From Isoetes taiwanensis (Eukaryota > Streptophyta > Lycopodiopsida > Isoetales > Isoetaceae): a DNA stretch of 64,000 nt. Under the pieces are notes generated by a model. The model did no database searches and was not told the DNA's origin. It saw only the letters and a program-made list of their open reading frames with translations. Below, piece by piece: positions 11,014 through 24,757 of the stretch (its first letter is position 1; every line of letters begins with the position of its first letter). The stretch lies in the NCBI GenBank assembly GCA_021234155.1, contig JAJEKV010000052.1, forward strand, positions 9,627,284 through 9,691,283, written 5' to 3'. The position numbers and the translations under genes are program-made.

Positions 11014-14000
11014 CACAAGGCACCCAAAAATTTAACCCCTATAATAAAGCACTAGTAAACCACTATAGAGGTGGTTTTTTATGTTAAAATTTTCATTCTT
11101 CACAAAAACCACATAACATAGTGGTTTTCATAACTAGTACATGGTTATCCATGTTGATTTTTTGTTATAGCGTCATTTATAAAAACCGATATTAGCTTAT
11201 TACATGGTTTCTAGCATCAATAGTGGTAATTCATGTTGGTTTTCTAATGTAGCAGGGTTTATCAAATTGATGGTGGGTTGAGCATGGTTTTTCACACCAC
11301 TTTAGTATGGCAACGGTTGTTTATGTTGGCTTTCTATTGTCACAAAGTCAAAGTAGTGTATGCCATAGTTTTTCATACTAATTTAAATACCATGGTGGTT
11401 ATTCATGCCAGTTTTCTATTATCACGGTGTACATTATAAAATGGAGGTGGTTTATAGCATAGTTTCAATACCGAGTTGATTGTTATGGTAATTGTTCATA
11501 GATTTCACCTAAAATGATGTAGCTATCCAGAGTGGTTACTCATCATAAGGTTCCCAAAAAAACACTTGTCTCATAACTAACCACTATCAAACCACTTGTT
11601 TTCTTGAAGCACACCAGACTTTATTTAAATATCAAGCAAACTAGTACATGTGCAAATACAAAGGCGTCTTTTGTAATTTATAATTTATCATTGTTGGGTC
11701 TTTTAAAAATTATTTTGCATCATTAGGAAACCAATATAGAGTAGTGGTTTTCTAGAACTATATGCAATTGCACTCACACTTCTTACATCAACTAGTAGAG
11801 GTTTATTTCATGGTTTTTAAATTTTAATACCCACTTAATAACCCATGGCCAAGTATGTATTGACGTCATGCTACAACCGTCTTCGAAAGATGGGAACTAG
11901 AAATTACCTTTTCAAAGATGGGAATTATTCTCGAGATTATTTTTTTCAATAAATTGAATTGATCTGTGTCGTCCATAGTATCCAAATTATCTATGAGTCT
12001 ATGAGATTCAATACAAGGACAAGGATAGGCATGCAAACCAATAATGTCATTATTATTTTTTTAGGTTAATTTTTCATATCTAGATTTCCTTGGTCCCAGT
12101 GTTTTTTTCTTTTTTTTGCTAGTTTGTTATTGTGGAAGTTGAAAATCTAGAAGGTTATTTCTTGAAAGTTTTGTTGATCATTTTAAATTGAATAATATTT
12201 TTTCCATCTAAATTGAAGGACATATTTTATATCTATATTTCTTTCTTGAAAAACGTAAGAAAAAGTTCATATTAACATATATAGAAATAATAGTAGACAC
12301 TTGACCAAAACATGTGATACCACCACCAAATATCTAATACATAACTAGGATTTGAGTCTCAGACCATTAATCAAGCCTTGGAGAATGCCTCTTGAATATA
12401 CGCCACAATCAACAATGTTAGGCATCATGCTATAAAAGAAAGGGCAATTTATAAAAATGCCTTTGCATTCTATCAAAATTATGAAAATACCTTGTATTTT
12501 CATAAATTAAGGAAATGCCCATGTAATTCAACAGAGCAATATATAGCTGCAGATCCTTGTCCATCACAAATCTGCTTTGCTGGCTTAACAAATCCTATCT
12601 ACAAGGTCCATCTTTGCATTGACAAATCTAATTTACTTGTCAAATTTGTGTTGTGCAAATTAGCCTTTGTGATATATCATCTTAACATCTTTAGCCAATA
12701 TGAGGTGGAATGGTTGCAGGATATTGTGGAGCTATTATAGCAATGTTAAGGAGCTAATGTACGGATTTGGATTTTTTTTTATGGGGTCACTCGACATGAA
12801 GTATTTGAGAAACCTAATGCATTATCTCACAATGCATCAAATGCTAGAAATATTTGAAATGATTCTTTCTTTGCTAGTTTTTATTTGCGCCTAACAACGC
12901 TTAGAATTTATGGCAAGCTTCATTCCATGGGTTAGGATTAAGGAATTTTTTCACGACCATAAATCTTTTGCAAAATAAATCTTGCAAAGGGGATTAAATA
13001 CCTCTCCCTCGAGAACTACAAAATACCCTTATGTTTTGTCGAAATTCATGAGATGCTCCCCGAGATTTATTCTATTCATGGGATGTCCTTGCTCATTGTG
13101 CATGCCCCTCAGATAAATATGATTTTCATCAAATGCCCTCTACATATAAGTATTTGTCGAGGCGACCTTACGCAATGGAATGTACATCGGACTTTATTTG
13201 GCCTTTGTTTGGCGAAGGCACTCAATTGCAACTAGATAGCATCCATCGGCTTATATCAACAACCCAACATTCAACCACGGTGAATCCATAAATTTTGGAA
13301 TTTAGGGGCCGATTATTGCCTCGTAAGTTCTGTACTTCAATTCATATACAAATTAATGGTTTCTTGCATGCATGCATGATCTAGAGTTCAAGAAAGAATT
13401 GAAGGTCGAATTCGTTAACCAGAGGCGCAAAGCAAAGCAAGATTTTCTCGATTTTGATGGAACTGACAATGCTACATAGGATGTGGATAGTCAGATGCAT
13501 TATGTTCTAGTAAAATTGAGGACGTTGAAGGATAAGTCTAGAATCAAGTCTCAATCATTTGAAATTTAATTAGCAAAAGCATTTGGTAAATTATCAAGAA
13601 TCTTAGCTTCATGAATTAACGTAAGTCTTAAGATAAGTCGTAAAGGTATTTGAACAACTTTAAAAGGTATAAAATATTGTAATGCTAAGCAAGAGCATCC
13701 CATGAATAAAATAGAACTGAGGGGCATCTCATGGATTTTGACAAAACATAAGAATATTTTGTAGTTTTTCCCTACAAAATAACAATATAGAAGTTGGGTC
13801 CGTTCTTTTTGCTGGGAACCAGTCTTTTATCGACGCATGGCAGCATCCAATAACACGGAATGGGGCTTGGGTTCGCCCATTCCGCTTCGACCAAACCGCC
13901 AGGCTAGGTTTTTTTTAGGTTAGGGTTCTTCGTGCTGCGAGCTTGCCGCCGCCCGAGCTTCGGAGGGGATTCGCAGTGTCTGTTTGTTGCCTCTCGACCA

Positions 14001-16374
14001 CTTCCCCTGCTTGATCTCGGCTCTTCGATGGAGAAAAAATCGCTTCCCTTGTTTGAATTGTTCTTCCGCCGTTTGATCTGTTCTATAGATGAAGAAAAAA
14101 CATGCCCCGATCTGCAGATGGTGGAAGCGTAACGGCTATGGCGTGAGCTTACGAATTTGTTATGGAGAAAATATTTGATCCGCTCATTGTTAAATTTGAA
14201 GCTCCTCCGATCGCTCTTTTGTTGCATCTGCTCTTTGTCTTTGTTACAAAATAACATAGGATTTGAAATATTATCAAATTAAAGGGAAAATGCACGCAAC
14301 GGGTAGAAATAACGGCTAGGTGGGAGGGTCGTGTGTGTTTGCTTCTTTGGCGATCTGTCATATTCAAATGGTTCAACACGAGAACCTTATGCTTTTGTTA
14401 TTTTTGAAAATAGATGCGCCATAGCCATGGCGGCTAAGCGCGTTGTTCTCGTGCAAATAGAAAGACTATTACCGCTGCGTCTTGAGCTCAAGAATGCTTC
14501 CTTGATCGCTAGACGTGAATCTTCCTCTATTTGCATGAAGCGATGTAGCTATGGCGCAATGCGATTCCTCGCCCATCCGGCAAATCCGTGTTTTTCTTAC
14601 GATATTTGTTTATATGCTTATCCCCTAATTTTTGCTTCTAATCGATGTTCTATTTAAACTGTAGGAAGCTTGAGGATATATGTGTTTTCTTATGGAACTA
14701 GAGTGTTTTCTTTAAGGCTCTCCATTTTGAGCTACTGGCCCGGTGCACAAAGTTTGGGCTATGGCGTAATCCTGCGATTAACCTGCACCCGTAAGGGTTC
14801 TTATCATCTTAAACTTTCCGAATGGAATGAGCTAAACATTGCGCTTTCGTGGTTCAACAAAGGCCTTTGTATCAGATCGACGATGGCATCTAAGATCGTT
14901 TGGACTCTTATTTAATTTATTACATCCCTCCCTTTGCTTCTCAAAATAACCATTTTCATTTGCAGGTTTCGATTCCTAAGCGAACATTTTCATTTGCAAG
15001 TTCGATACTTGGAAAGCCATTCCATTGGCTTATCGCAGGTAAGCTCAATTCACTCTTCCCAGGTTTTAGATTATAGTCACCGGCCATGGCTATGAATTGC
15101 CCCTTTTCTTTTTGTAGCATTTGTATTGAATGGTTCTATTTATTGGCAGTTTAAAGATGGAGTTAAACTATTTCGCAAGCAACAACAGTCCTCCTGCATT
15201 CCATTAATTCTTAACATTTTGCCTTTTTCATATTCCTTTGTTTTCCACTAATCTTTTATCCCCTGTTTTTTAACAGAGAACCAAGCTCTGGCTATGGCAT
15301 CCATCTTCTATCAAGAAGTGATATGAAGGTCAGGTGTGCAATGCTTGAATAAAGTAACTTAGTACATTGTTTGAAAAGAGAACATAATTCTAATCAATAC
15401 TTGCAGAAGAGAAGATATATTGGAACTTTGAACAATACAGAGATAAAGACTGGCTGATGCATGCCAGAGGCCCATTTTTAAAACTTCAGATGACTTAGAT
15501 ATGCATGTCAGGATTCAGAAGGTAGATGAATTCTGGGCCTTGTTGCGTCACAGATTAAACTAGAGGTGATTATGTATGCACTTAAACTTAAATACAAGTG
15601 CAAGATAGTACTTTTTTGCTGCATTGACTTTACTTCTGGCTATGATTTAAATTTGTTCTATGCGAATTTCTGGCAATAACTTCATCGTTGTTTATGAGTT
15701 TTGGAAATGGTTGGGGTTCAAATCCCCTTGCTTTAAACAACATAGACATTACTGGTTGAAAATGATAATCGGTAGTTTTAGTTTCTTGAACTTGAAATGC
15801 TTCAAAGAACAAAACATTGCTAGTTATATATGATAACCAAATAATTTTATTCTCCTAAATTTGAAATGCTTCAAACAACACAATGTTACTGGTTATAAAT
15901 GATAACCATGAAGATAATGGTTAACATTATGGATTTATAGATGATAACCATGAAACTAATGTATAACAGAACCATGCACACTTAGAACAAACACAGCGGG
16001 GAAGACGTCCATTTACCATGACATTTAACCATGCCAGTTTACCACAATAACCAACCATGTTATGAATCACATGAATAGAGCATTATATTAAACTATCATG
16101 TTATACCACGTGGGCAAACCATAGCCTTACACTATAATTATACCACATCATTTTACCAATATGTAATACCACTTTGACCAACTCTACAAAAGAAGCCATT
16201 GCACTTACCATGCCATAATACCACTCCACCAAACCTTACAAGAGAACCCATTAAGTTACCCACATATGGTTTTTAATGAAATTAACCCCCAAACACCCAT
16301 TGGTTTTGTGGAATGGTTTTCTAGTCATAACCATGAAAAGAACCATGTAGTGTTTTAATTTTGGGTGCCTTGTG
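11014..16374. mobile_element. CACTA-like DNA transposon, non-autonomous
   Basis: The left end reads CACAAGGCACCCAAAA at 11014 and the right end is its exact inverse TTTTGGGTGCCTTGTG ending at 16374. The three bases outside are AGA on both sides (11011-11013 and 16375-16377), matching the 3-bp target duplication of the CACTA (En/Spm, CMC) superfamily. Inside each end lie about 500 bp of dense short subterminal repeats: ggtt-tttcatg and catgttgg words at 11040-11560, and their inverse aaccatg words at 15880-16350. Such arrays are typical of CACTA elements. The 4.3-kb interior has no long frame and no transposase motif that I can see, so it would depend on a partner. The terminal CACAAGG departs from the usual CACTA start. 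Confidence 0.72.
13790..14930. other. Transposon interior resembling a captured 5' gene region
   Basis: Inside the CACTA-like element, base composition shifts: the stretch 13860-14130 is GC-richer and carries leader-like words (taggttagggttc) and short ATG frames. Four copies of the word ctatggc or its inverse occur here. It looks like the leader of a captured host gene, but no recognisable product follows, so this stays a guess. Confidence 0.25.
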
Positions 16375-16377
16375 AGA

Positions 16378-18336
16378 TGGACCAGCATTCACCTCACCAA
16401 GCACACGTAGAAGACCCAACTAGCAGTTAATAACCTCATTGATGTATGCACTAGACCACGATTGCTCTTCTCTCTTTGAGATGACTATCCAATGCATGAT
16501 GTACTTTGTTATGGAGCTTCTCAAAGCACCTATATCCTTAAGAGCATTCACTGGCGGTACAGTCTTTGGCACTCGTGAGGAATCATGGGTGTGCCCTCTG
16601 CATCTTCCTTTCACATTTTGATACCCTTCTCCGGCAGCCATTCTCGATGCTCAGGACTCATCTTATAGAACCTTAGAGGCCAACCATCTTTTTTGCAAAA
16701 CTTGAACAACAATGGTTCTAGACACAATCTTGTAGGGCATTGTAACACTTATTATCCAGGACAGGTGCAGCTTTGAATAGTCTCAAAATTTAAACAATTG
16801 ATATGAGAAAGGATAAATGGGGGGCTTCTGAGATGAACAAGCAAAAATGTCATATAATGTATACGGTTGCATAAATAAGAAGGCAAAAACATGCCCATTC
16901 ACCTACAGGTTTCAGGATAGCCAATAAGGTGAAGCCCATGAATTTCTATAATCAAACTACATAGGAACATCAGCATACATGTCTTTTCCTCCTTTGCACA
17001 GCAATCTAATAAGCACAAGGGTCCAGCAGCATGTTATGTTCAGTCTAACCTCATAATGTATAGCAATCTGATAAACACAAGGGTCCAGCAGAATTTTGTG
17101 TTCAGTTTAACCTGAAAAGTGTGAAGTAAGTATTTTCCCTTGAGCAAGGAAGAAACAATTTGACATAAATGTAATTAGAGGGATAAACATAAAAAAAGGC
17201 TGTAAACTTTAGATCATCAAAAGCAATTACAGCATCAGATGCTCCACGAAATTGATCAGAAATCAATCAGTAGTGCTTTTATATACCTACAATAAGGTAG
17301 GACTATTTTGAAAAGGCATGATCTTTAAGTTCCTTATTTCCACAAGAGAATTTGTGCATCCTCAAAGAACATGAAGATTCATTATGTGCACATTCACAAA
17401 GTTTCTTTAAGAGTTTGGATACATGCCACGCCTTATTAGTGCAGCACATAACCACCACATTCATGCAAGAAGAACTGCAAATGAGATGTATCGGTCTACA
17501 TTGTGAGCATGTGTGCTCAAATAGTTAGTCTAGCATCACTTCTGATGAATGTTTCCTGATGCCTTTGTAAATTAAGTTGTCACTTAACTTTAACCCTCTC
17601 TCTGACAGCATAATAAGCTTATTAAAATGCAATAATAAAACTATGATTGATGTTGGCATCTGACCGTCTGCGGGTGAAGACTCCCAAAAGAATCTTCTGG
17701 TTCCGGATTCTGCTCCCCAAAAGAGATTTTACCATTTGTGATCCTCAAGAATCACCCAACCTCTTGCAACCAACATAAATGTGCTACAGCATTTAGAAGC
17801 TCTTTCCAAAATAACTAAGTAGCAAGAGATCCAACTAAGAAAATTTCCCTCTCTCCATCAAAGATGGTTCTGATGCCATTATAGAGTTGGAAAAAATCAG
17901 TATCATAACGAAATGAGATAGCAAACAAGGGAACTAAAGCATATTGTGCCTAGAAGCTCGCTAACCAAAGCAAATAAAAAATGATCACATATGATTTTGC
18001 TTGGCCGAGGTTATTCATGCCTTAGACCTCTAACAGCTTTCTGCAATAGATCACCCTTTCAATCACGAACCCCATGCACAAGGTAAGGCATTGGAGCCTT
18101 TGAACTATATTGCTAGAACAAATGCATTAACTCTGCATCTCTCCTTCTCAAAAGAAGTAATTGTCAAATAGAACATATATATCACCATGTGTATGACCAA
18201 CCATCATGAACCCCAGTTGCACCTCATCAAAGACACCTTGCCACACAAAGGTAAGAAAAGTATGAGACACATATCTGTTCTTGTTCTGGCTGGAGCAATT
18301 ATCAAGCTGAAGGTAAAGCCTCCTTGGTAGCTTTTT
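16378..18336. other. Intergenic, nothing recognised
   Basis: AT-rich, many short frames. A local duplication is visible at about 17003-17050 and 17059-17115 (cagcaatctaataagcacaagg and a close copy). No gene supported. Confidence 0.4.
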
Positions 18337-19144
18337 TTATTGTGAGATCTCTTTAAGAGGCACATCGTATGATTTGCCCGTAGTAATGGCCATATTAGTC
18401 TTCAAAGCCTTAGAATCTAGAATTGAAGAACCCCACACACATGTTGGCCTAGATATATCACGCAAGTGGCCCAAGTTATCTTCATCTAAATATTCTAGTG
18501 TTTTCAATACATGATTGATAGACCCAATGTCAAAGTTAGAGTTATCCTTCCCAAGCTCCTGACCCATGACCATGCATCAAAGCTCTAGTGATGCTAAACT
18601 TCACGGGCTCCCCTCTCCATGATGATTTGGCTAACTTTTCAAGCCTAGACACCATAGTCTTATTTTGGTCTATTTTATCATGAATAATTGTAAGAGTTTC
18701 ATCTAGCAACGATGCGACAGTGCTCATTAAAACTAGTAAAAGCTTATACAAGATAGTTGTTATATATGACTCTTCCTTTTCCATGCTAACTCTCTTCTTT
18801 CTAATAGATCATGTATTTTAGACAATTTTTGTTTGATGACTATACATGTATTACATATGGAGAAAGCTGTTCGCTTGGCTATGGCAACCCCCGAGTGATT
18901 ATCCTTTTGAGCCTTAAGCACATCCTTAAAAGTCAGCCTCTATAGCAATATCAACTTATACATTCTTCTTGGTCAGAACAGAATGCATCTTTAATAAATT
19001 CTCTCTCATCCCTTGTGTGGTCTTCTTTGATCTATGTGACATAATCTTAGCAATCTTAGCAATATACAATGTGAATATGCTATCTGCTACCAAAGTATGG
19101 GATCTAGATTTCATTGAACCCGAATTTCCATGCTCATCTACCAT
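18337..19144 (-). pseudogene. Unrecognised coding remnant
   Basis: Three consecutive minus-strand frames (18956-19144, 18542-18784, 18337-18573) overlap or adjoin in different phases and read like one decayed protein: a Lys/Arg-rich part, a helical Leu/Thr part and an acidic part with KTLEYLDEDNLGHLRDIS. Frame changes and gaps between them suggest a broken gene or transposon open frame. I do not recognise the family. It might also be chance. Confidence 0.25.
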
Positions 19145-20811
19145 GTGGCCTTCTACTAAATTCTTCTTTCACCTGTAGAAAGTTGACAAAAGTATGTCAT
19201 AAGCCCATCATCGAGCTTGCTGGCAGACCTCCACTATCTATCTATCTATCTTATTGTTAAGCATCACGGTGCCAACCTGACCATCAACAATACATACATC
19301 AAACATGTTATAGACAAAGGTTGTTCTATCTGATCATTTCATATTCCAGTGAAAGGTTCCGTGGTTTTGTCTTATTCATGCCAGGGTGTACCAATTTTTG
19401 TACCCTTTGAGGTACTCAAACACTAGATACCTTATGGGCTTGGTGGTGACTTTGGTTCCCAAATTTTGTATTGATCTTATAAATGTGTTTTTGATTTGTG
19501 TTTGTAATATTTGAATTCCTCTTAACAAAAGGAAAAAAAGGTACTCAGTTGTTGATTAACTGGCGGTATGTACTTTGGGATGTACCAAAAGTGCTATATA
19601 CTAACATGCTATCCCAAAACATTTTAGAAAGATGAAATAGGTATTGAGAATAGTTGTGTTTGGTCAAATCTAGTAATATAAGATTGAAGCTTCTTTGCAG
19701 AACTAATAATCACTCATAAACTTATACCCGCACCATAGCAATCTCCAATTGCTTATCCTTTTTCATTGTAAATCATTGCTTCTTATAGTGTAAGATCTGC
19801 AATTATTTTCCATGTTGCTTTAAGACCTTTAGATCTAACTCGATTCTAAATAGCAGGCATACACATCTACAAAGATCCATTCGATTGTTTTGTAACCTTT
19901 AGTATAGAATTCATTTTGGACCCTTATAGGGTGCGAACCAGAATTGGGATCGTGGTTGGCGTTTACTATAAATCAATCTTAAGAGAAATGGGAGATAAAT
20001 ACTATTGTATGATATGAACATATGTAAAATAAGAAGAATCAAGTAAAAGATGTTAGACTAAACTCCATCATCTCTTCATGGCAAGACATCATTGGATGCT
20101 ATCACAAATTGCCACGTCGTTTTAAGAACTATGTTTACTTTGTTATGTTGATGATTACAGTGGGCCTAAATGTTTTAAACCACAGGCTTAGTGTTCGTGC
20201 TAAAAATAGCAAGAACCTTCCTCTAGGAAAAAAGTCTTGACGAAAACTCTAGTCTAACAAGTCCAAGTAGATATTGCTATGAGAGGTGTAAATCAAAAAT
20301 TGCCATCTCCTCATCATACCTGACGTGCTTGTCTTTGTGCCATATAGTATATTAAGAGAACTAGATAGTAAGTTGCAAGGAAGCTTGTTAACAAATATGA
20401 CAAAGCTAAGGGGGCTCCACTCATTTGTTGTATGTGTGTCCCATGAACCAATGTTAAATGTTCATGAAATATATATAGTAATTTAACATAAAGTTGTCTA
20501 CATGTCCCTTGGATTCTTATTTTGCTCCGTTTTAGGCAATAATACTCGACCAACCAAGACCGGTCTCAATCTGGAGATGCCACTTGCCAAATGGCCATGA
20601 GGCCACACCATAAGGACTAATTTCCACCACCACCTTGGACTTTGCAAGTATAGATTCAAGGGCTAGCTTATATAAATGGAGGCCGACTTTACATCTACAA
20701 GAAGAAGTATTCATTTGAATTTGTAGGTCAAAAATATGTAAATGCTATTAGTGTTAAAGTAGACAATTCAGGCCATACATGCAACAAAAGGCAAGACAGT
20801 TTGATGATGTT
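19145..20811. other. Intergenic, nothing recognised
   Basis: AT-rich sequence with a short tatc microsatellite near 19235-19252. No supported gene. Confidence 0.4.
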
Positions 20812-20936
20812 TTTTCCATGTCGATCTTGGCAATCTCACAAATCTTTGGTCCTGCTATACCAGCCAAGGGCAATTTTAAGCACCATAAAATGGGTCCAAC
20901 AAAGATTTGTGAAGTTGTCAAGGTAGACATGGAAAA
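20812..20936. ncRNA. MicroRNA-precursor-like stem-loop
   Basis: The arm 20812-20852 (ttttccatgtc... caaatctttgg) pairs with 20893-20936 over about 40 bases. Most differences between the arms are G-U wobbles in the transcript and only a few are true mismatches. The loop is about 40 bases. Length, near-perfect pairing and loop size match plant microRNA precursors. No known mature microRNA is recognised, and a small inverted-repeat transposon is the alternative. Either strand could be the transcript, though wobble direction favours the plus strand. Confidence 0.4.
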
Positions 20937-23244
20937 GACACTCTGGATGTGGTAGTTATAACTTTGATATTTTATGTTTGTATCTAGTTGCCATAAATTT
21001 GACTACCGGCCTCTGCCATCGACAAGCTTCCATGTTCCTTTTAGATGAAAGTAATTTTCTAATGGAAACTTGTTGGCCCATATTTTTCTTTGTTCTAGTC
21101 CATATTTTGCTAAGAGTTTTCTATTAACAATGGTAGGGAAACTGCTTGACATAACGCTACTGCTGCCTCTGAAGGAGCTAGTAATTGCAGAGGGTATTTT
21201 ATAGCTTTGAAGACTGATCAGTCGGCCAGATGCTACAAGTTTTTGAGTCACTTTCTTTTACAATGACATAGATTGTTGAGGTCGGGAAAATAATGTAAAC
21301 AATTCATTTGTGGAGATTCACTTATTGATTTACTACATATGTAGATTGCATCGAGGTTCTATAAGACCATTTTTAGTTTGAAACACAAAGAGGGATTTTT
21401 AGTATGGGTCGAGACAATGGCGACATGAGGATTTGGAACATGAAGAGGCAAAGTGGATGGGAGTTGAAGAGGCACAACATTGGTTAGTAAGATGGATATT
21501 GTAATGTCCATGAGAAAAAAAAAAGAGCATTTTTTGCATCATGAAAGCCATTTATTGCTTCATGTCATAAACCTTCAAAATTTTAGTTTATGGTCATGGT
21601 GTTTTGTGTTTTAGTTTTAAGGCGATCTTGTTTTCCTCTATTTGAACCTTCATTATTGTATATAACCATTTTTCATATGCAGCACAAGACCTTATCATAG
21701 ATTGTTCGGAAGTAGCCTTCTCGTTGCCATATAAAGTCTAGAGAGCCTTGGCCCAAGCATGGCAAAATGGACTGTTGGACGCCATTCTACAAATCAAAAA
21801 TCATTTGGTACAAAAAGGCCGATGATTTATGGGTTTGTATTGGAGAAAAACCAATATGACATTTGAAAATTTTAAGCAGAACTTGAGACTTCATGCTTTT
21901 TTCTGTTTGATGCATTTTCTGATTTTATTTGAGTATTGTTTGTAGCTTCACAACTTGAATTTATGAGATCCCATGTGCTTTTCTGTTTGAATATGAAACC
22001 CCCTCCCCCCTTCTCTGCCATAGGTATAGATATGTGAGAAATGAATTTGGCTTAGCCAAAACTACTAGTAAACGTATCAAATTCAATTTACACAACAATC
22101 TCGGATCGTTATATCAAGACATGTTATAATAGTATATCCTTTAATCAAATATTGCCACATGGACTTATATGTTTTTGCGAAAGCGAGTGAAAATTTTGAA
22201 GACTAGTTTCTTCGAGTGATTCATATTCAACAAATTTTATGGTTCTTACCCATACTCAACCGATCTGGAATCGGTTCGCAAAAATGAGATGCCCTTCCAA
22301 ATCTTGGTAGTTGTCATTGTCATTGGTTCTGGAAGAAATAAAATTCCAAGAATTCTTGGAATCTGACATTTGCATGTAGCTCTATATTTTCCTGACATGT
22401 ACCCGCTTTTGTGAAGAATGAATATATAAACTTTATGGCAGAGGTTAATGTGAAGAGAACGTATTGTTTTAATGAAGGTTAGCACATAGGAATAAGAAAA
22501 AAGAGGAAGGAGGAGATTCTTCTAGAAGACGATAAGGAGAAAGCAATGTTAGAATTTTGGCGCTCAAAGAAAGCATAAAGCTGTGATGTGAAATCTCATA
22601 TATAAGATTGGTCTTTGTTCTGGCAACAAAAAACGGCAACAAATAGGGTTCTCCTTATATAAAAGCATGCCTGCAATCTGAAATGTATCAATGGATTGAA
22701 TGACATGTGTCTTTGAAATTTAAATGTTGTTGTGTGAAAATAAAGCATTTCTATGCTACATATGTGGCTTCACGCTATGCTTGCATGAATCGTTGCATGC
22801 ATGTTCACATTGGTTGAGTGAATGTTAGTGCATGGCAATGAAATTGAAACCACCATAAGGGACTTCTTTCATGATGAGACTAGGCATGGTTGATACATTG
22901 AGCTTGAGGCGAGTGGAATCTGTTCAATGAGTGGTCGGAATAGTTCAGCTTGACACACATAACTTCCAAAATGGAGAATTTCTATAATGGATATTTGTTT
23001 GTAGAAGCCAATTAGAGTTCAACTGTCAAAGAAAGTGTATGTAATGCGATCTATTTGTCATAGGATAATAGTCCGACCACCGAAGAAAGTGTGTGTAATG
23101 CAATCTATTTGTCATAAAATACTAGACTATTTGTCTAAGGATGATAGGCCAACCGCCTAAGAAAGCTTGTAATGCAAGTATGGTGCTCTCCAATTGGATT
23201 AGAATATTTCGCCATGTCATGAATGTTGTTTTTCTAGGGAATCC
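20937..23244. other. Intergenic, nothing recognised
   Basis: No gene supported. A diverged local repeat (gaaagtgt-gtaatgc-atctatttgtcat) is visible at about 23030-23060 and 23084-23115, just upstream of the LINE remnant. Confidence 0.4.
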
Positions 23245-24757
23245 TTGCTTGAATATGTTACTAGTTTATATACTATTCCAGATGCTGCACAGATGCCAAA
23301 GTTAAATGGAAGTGCAATACCCCTTTTCGATAAAAGTGATGTGTACCGTTCCCTCAAAGAAATGAAAAATGGTAAGGCTCTGGATGCACATGGGCTTGGA
23401 GTAGAGATGTTAAAAAAATGGGGAGGCGATATGCTTCATAAAAGACTTGCTGATCTATGCAACCTTGCATTAGTTCAGATATCGTCTCTTAACGGTTTGC
23501 TGCAATGCTGGAAAAGAAGATTAGTTCTTGGTCTGATGAAACAAATATACATGCTTACGGTTAAGCAGGATTCTGGGCTAGGCATTATGCCGTAGATCAC
23601 CTGGTAACTCTTCGTGTATTGATGGAAGTGGCAAAAGGGGCAAGAAATGCTCGATATTTGGCATTTATTGACTTTACTAAAGCAATTGATCGTGTTGATA
23701 GAAGGAAGCTTGCCGACCGCCTTGAACATCTACAAGTTCCTCTAGAGCTTAGGCATGCAGTATCTTGTCTTTATAAACAGGTGCTCATTGAGCTATTATC
23801 TCCTTTTAAACGGCCAGAAAGATTGCAAAGCACCATTGGTGTTAAGCAAACATGCCCTTGCTCACCAACATTGTATTGTACATTGATGAACTAGAACCAT
23901 AACTAGCAATGCATGGAGGCTTTGGTGATGAAGTTTATGGATATGTTATCCAATTGATTTTGTATGCAGATGATATTGTGCTTATTGCACGTAGACCAGA
24001 GAATCTACAAAAACATCTTGATGCTCTCAGTGAATATTGTAGGCGAAGGGGGATGAGCGTAAACCTACTCAAGTCCAATATTATGATAATTGGCACTAGA
24101 ACTTACCCAGACTTTATGTTTGATGGTAAGCCTATTGAGCAAGTCAAAACACTATAAGTATCTTGGTATAGAGGTAGAAGATAATTATAACTAGAACATG
24201 GCCGCTAAAAAGAGAGCAATTGGAGGCTTTCGAGCTCTTTATGGGATGTTGAACACATGCTACCATAGCAATATAAAACATTGGAAATTAAAATATTTGC
24301 TCTACAATGTAAAGATGAAGACAGTGGTGTTGTATGGATGTCCCGCATGGGCTCCTGGCTTGGCACAAGATTTATGGCAGAAAATAGAACAAGTGCAGAA
24401 GAAATTCCTGATAGAGGAATTGGGGGGTCAAAATCCAAAGATCTATTGCATGATGTTGGCAGAAGTTGGTATGTTACCTTTTGAGGTGGAGGCATTATGG
24501 CTTACACTGGAATATGTAAATAGACTGAATTCTTTTCCAAATGATAGATTGCCATGTCGAGCGATGAATCAATCCAAGAATAGTGGGTGGTACAGGGACA
24601 TAGTTTTATGGGCTAAAGAATGGGGAGTTGAGGAATACGTATGGGAATGTCGATGGAGAACATGGAGCATAGGAACTTGGGCCGAAAAAAATAAAGACCA
24701 TCTCCTTATTATTATGGATAAGTCCATTTTAATAAATATTGCCCAAAAGTTCACTTA
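23245..24757 (+). mobile_element. Degenerate LINE reverse transcriptase
   Basis: Several plus-strand frames in changing phase line up as one non-LTR retrotransposon reverse transcriptase. In order: a segment with KEMKNGKALDAHGLGVEML (the usual K-A-x-G-x-D-G-x block, degenerate) at about 23350-23420; a segment AFIDFTKAIDRVDR (conserved F-D-x-x-K-A-F-D block) near 23660-23710; the catalytic block LILYADDIVLIA near 23955-23990; and the C-terminal thumb region with VVLYGCPAW near 24330. Stop codons and frameshifts at about 23595, 23892 and 24157 break it. The catalytic YADD is kept, but the element cannot make a whole protein. No endonuclease part is visible upstream, so it is 5'-truncated. The 3' end lies near or beyond 24757. 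Confidence 0.88.
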
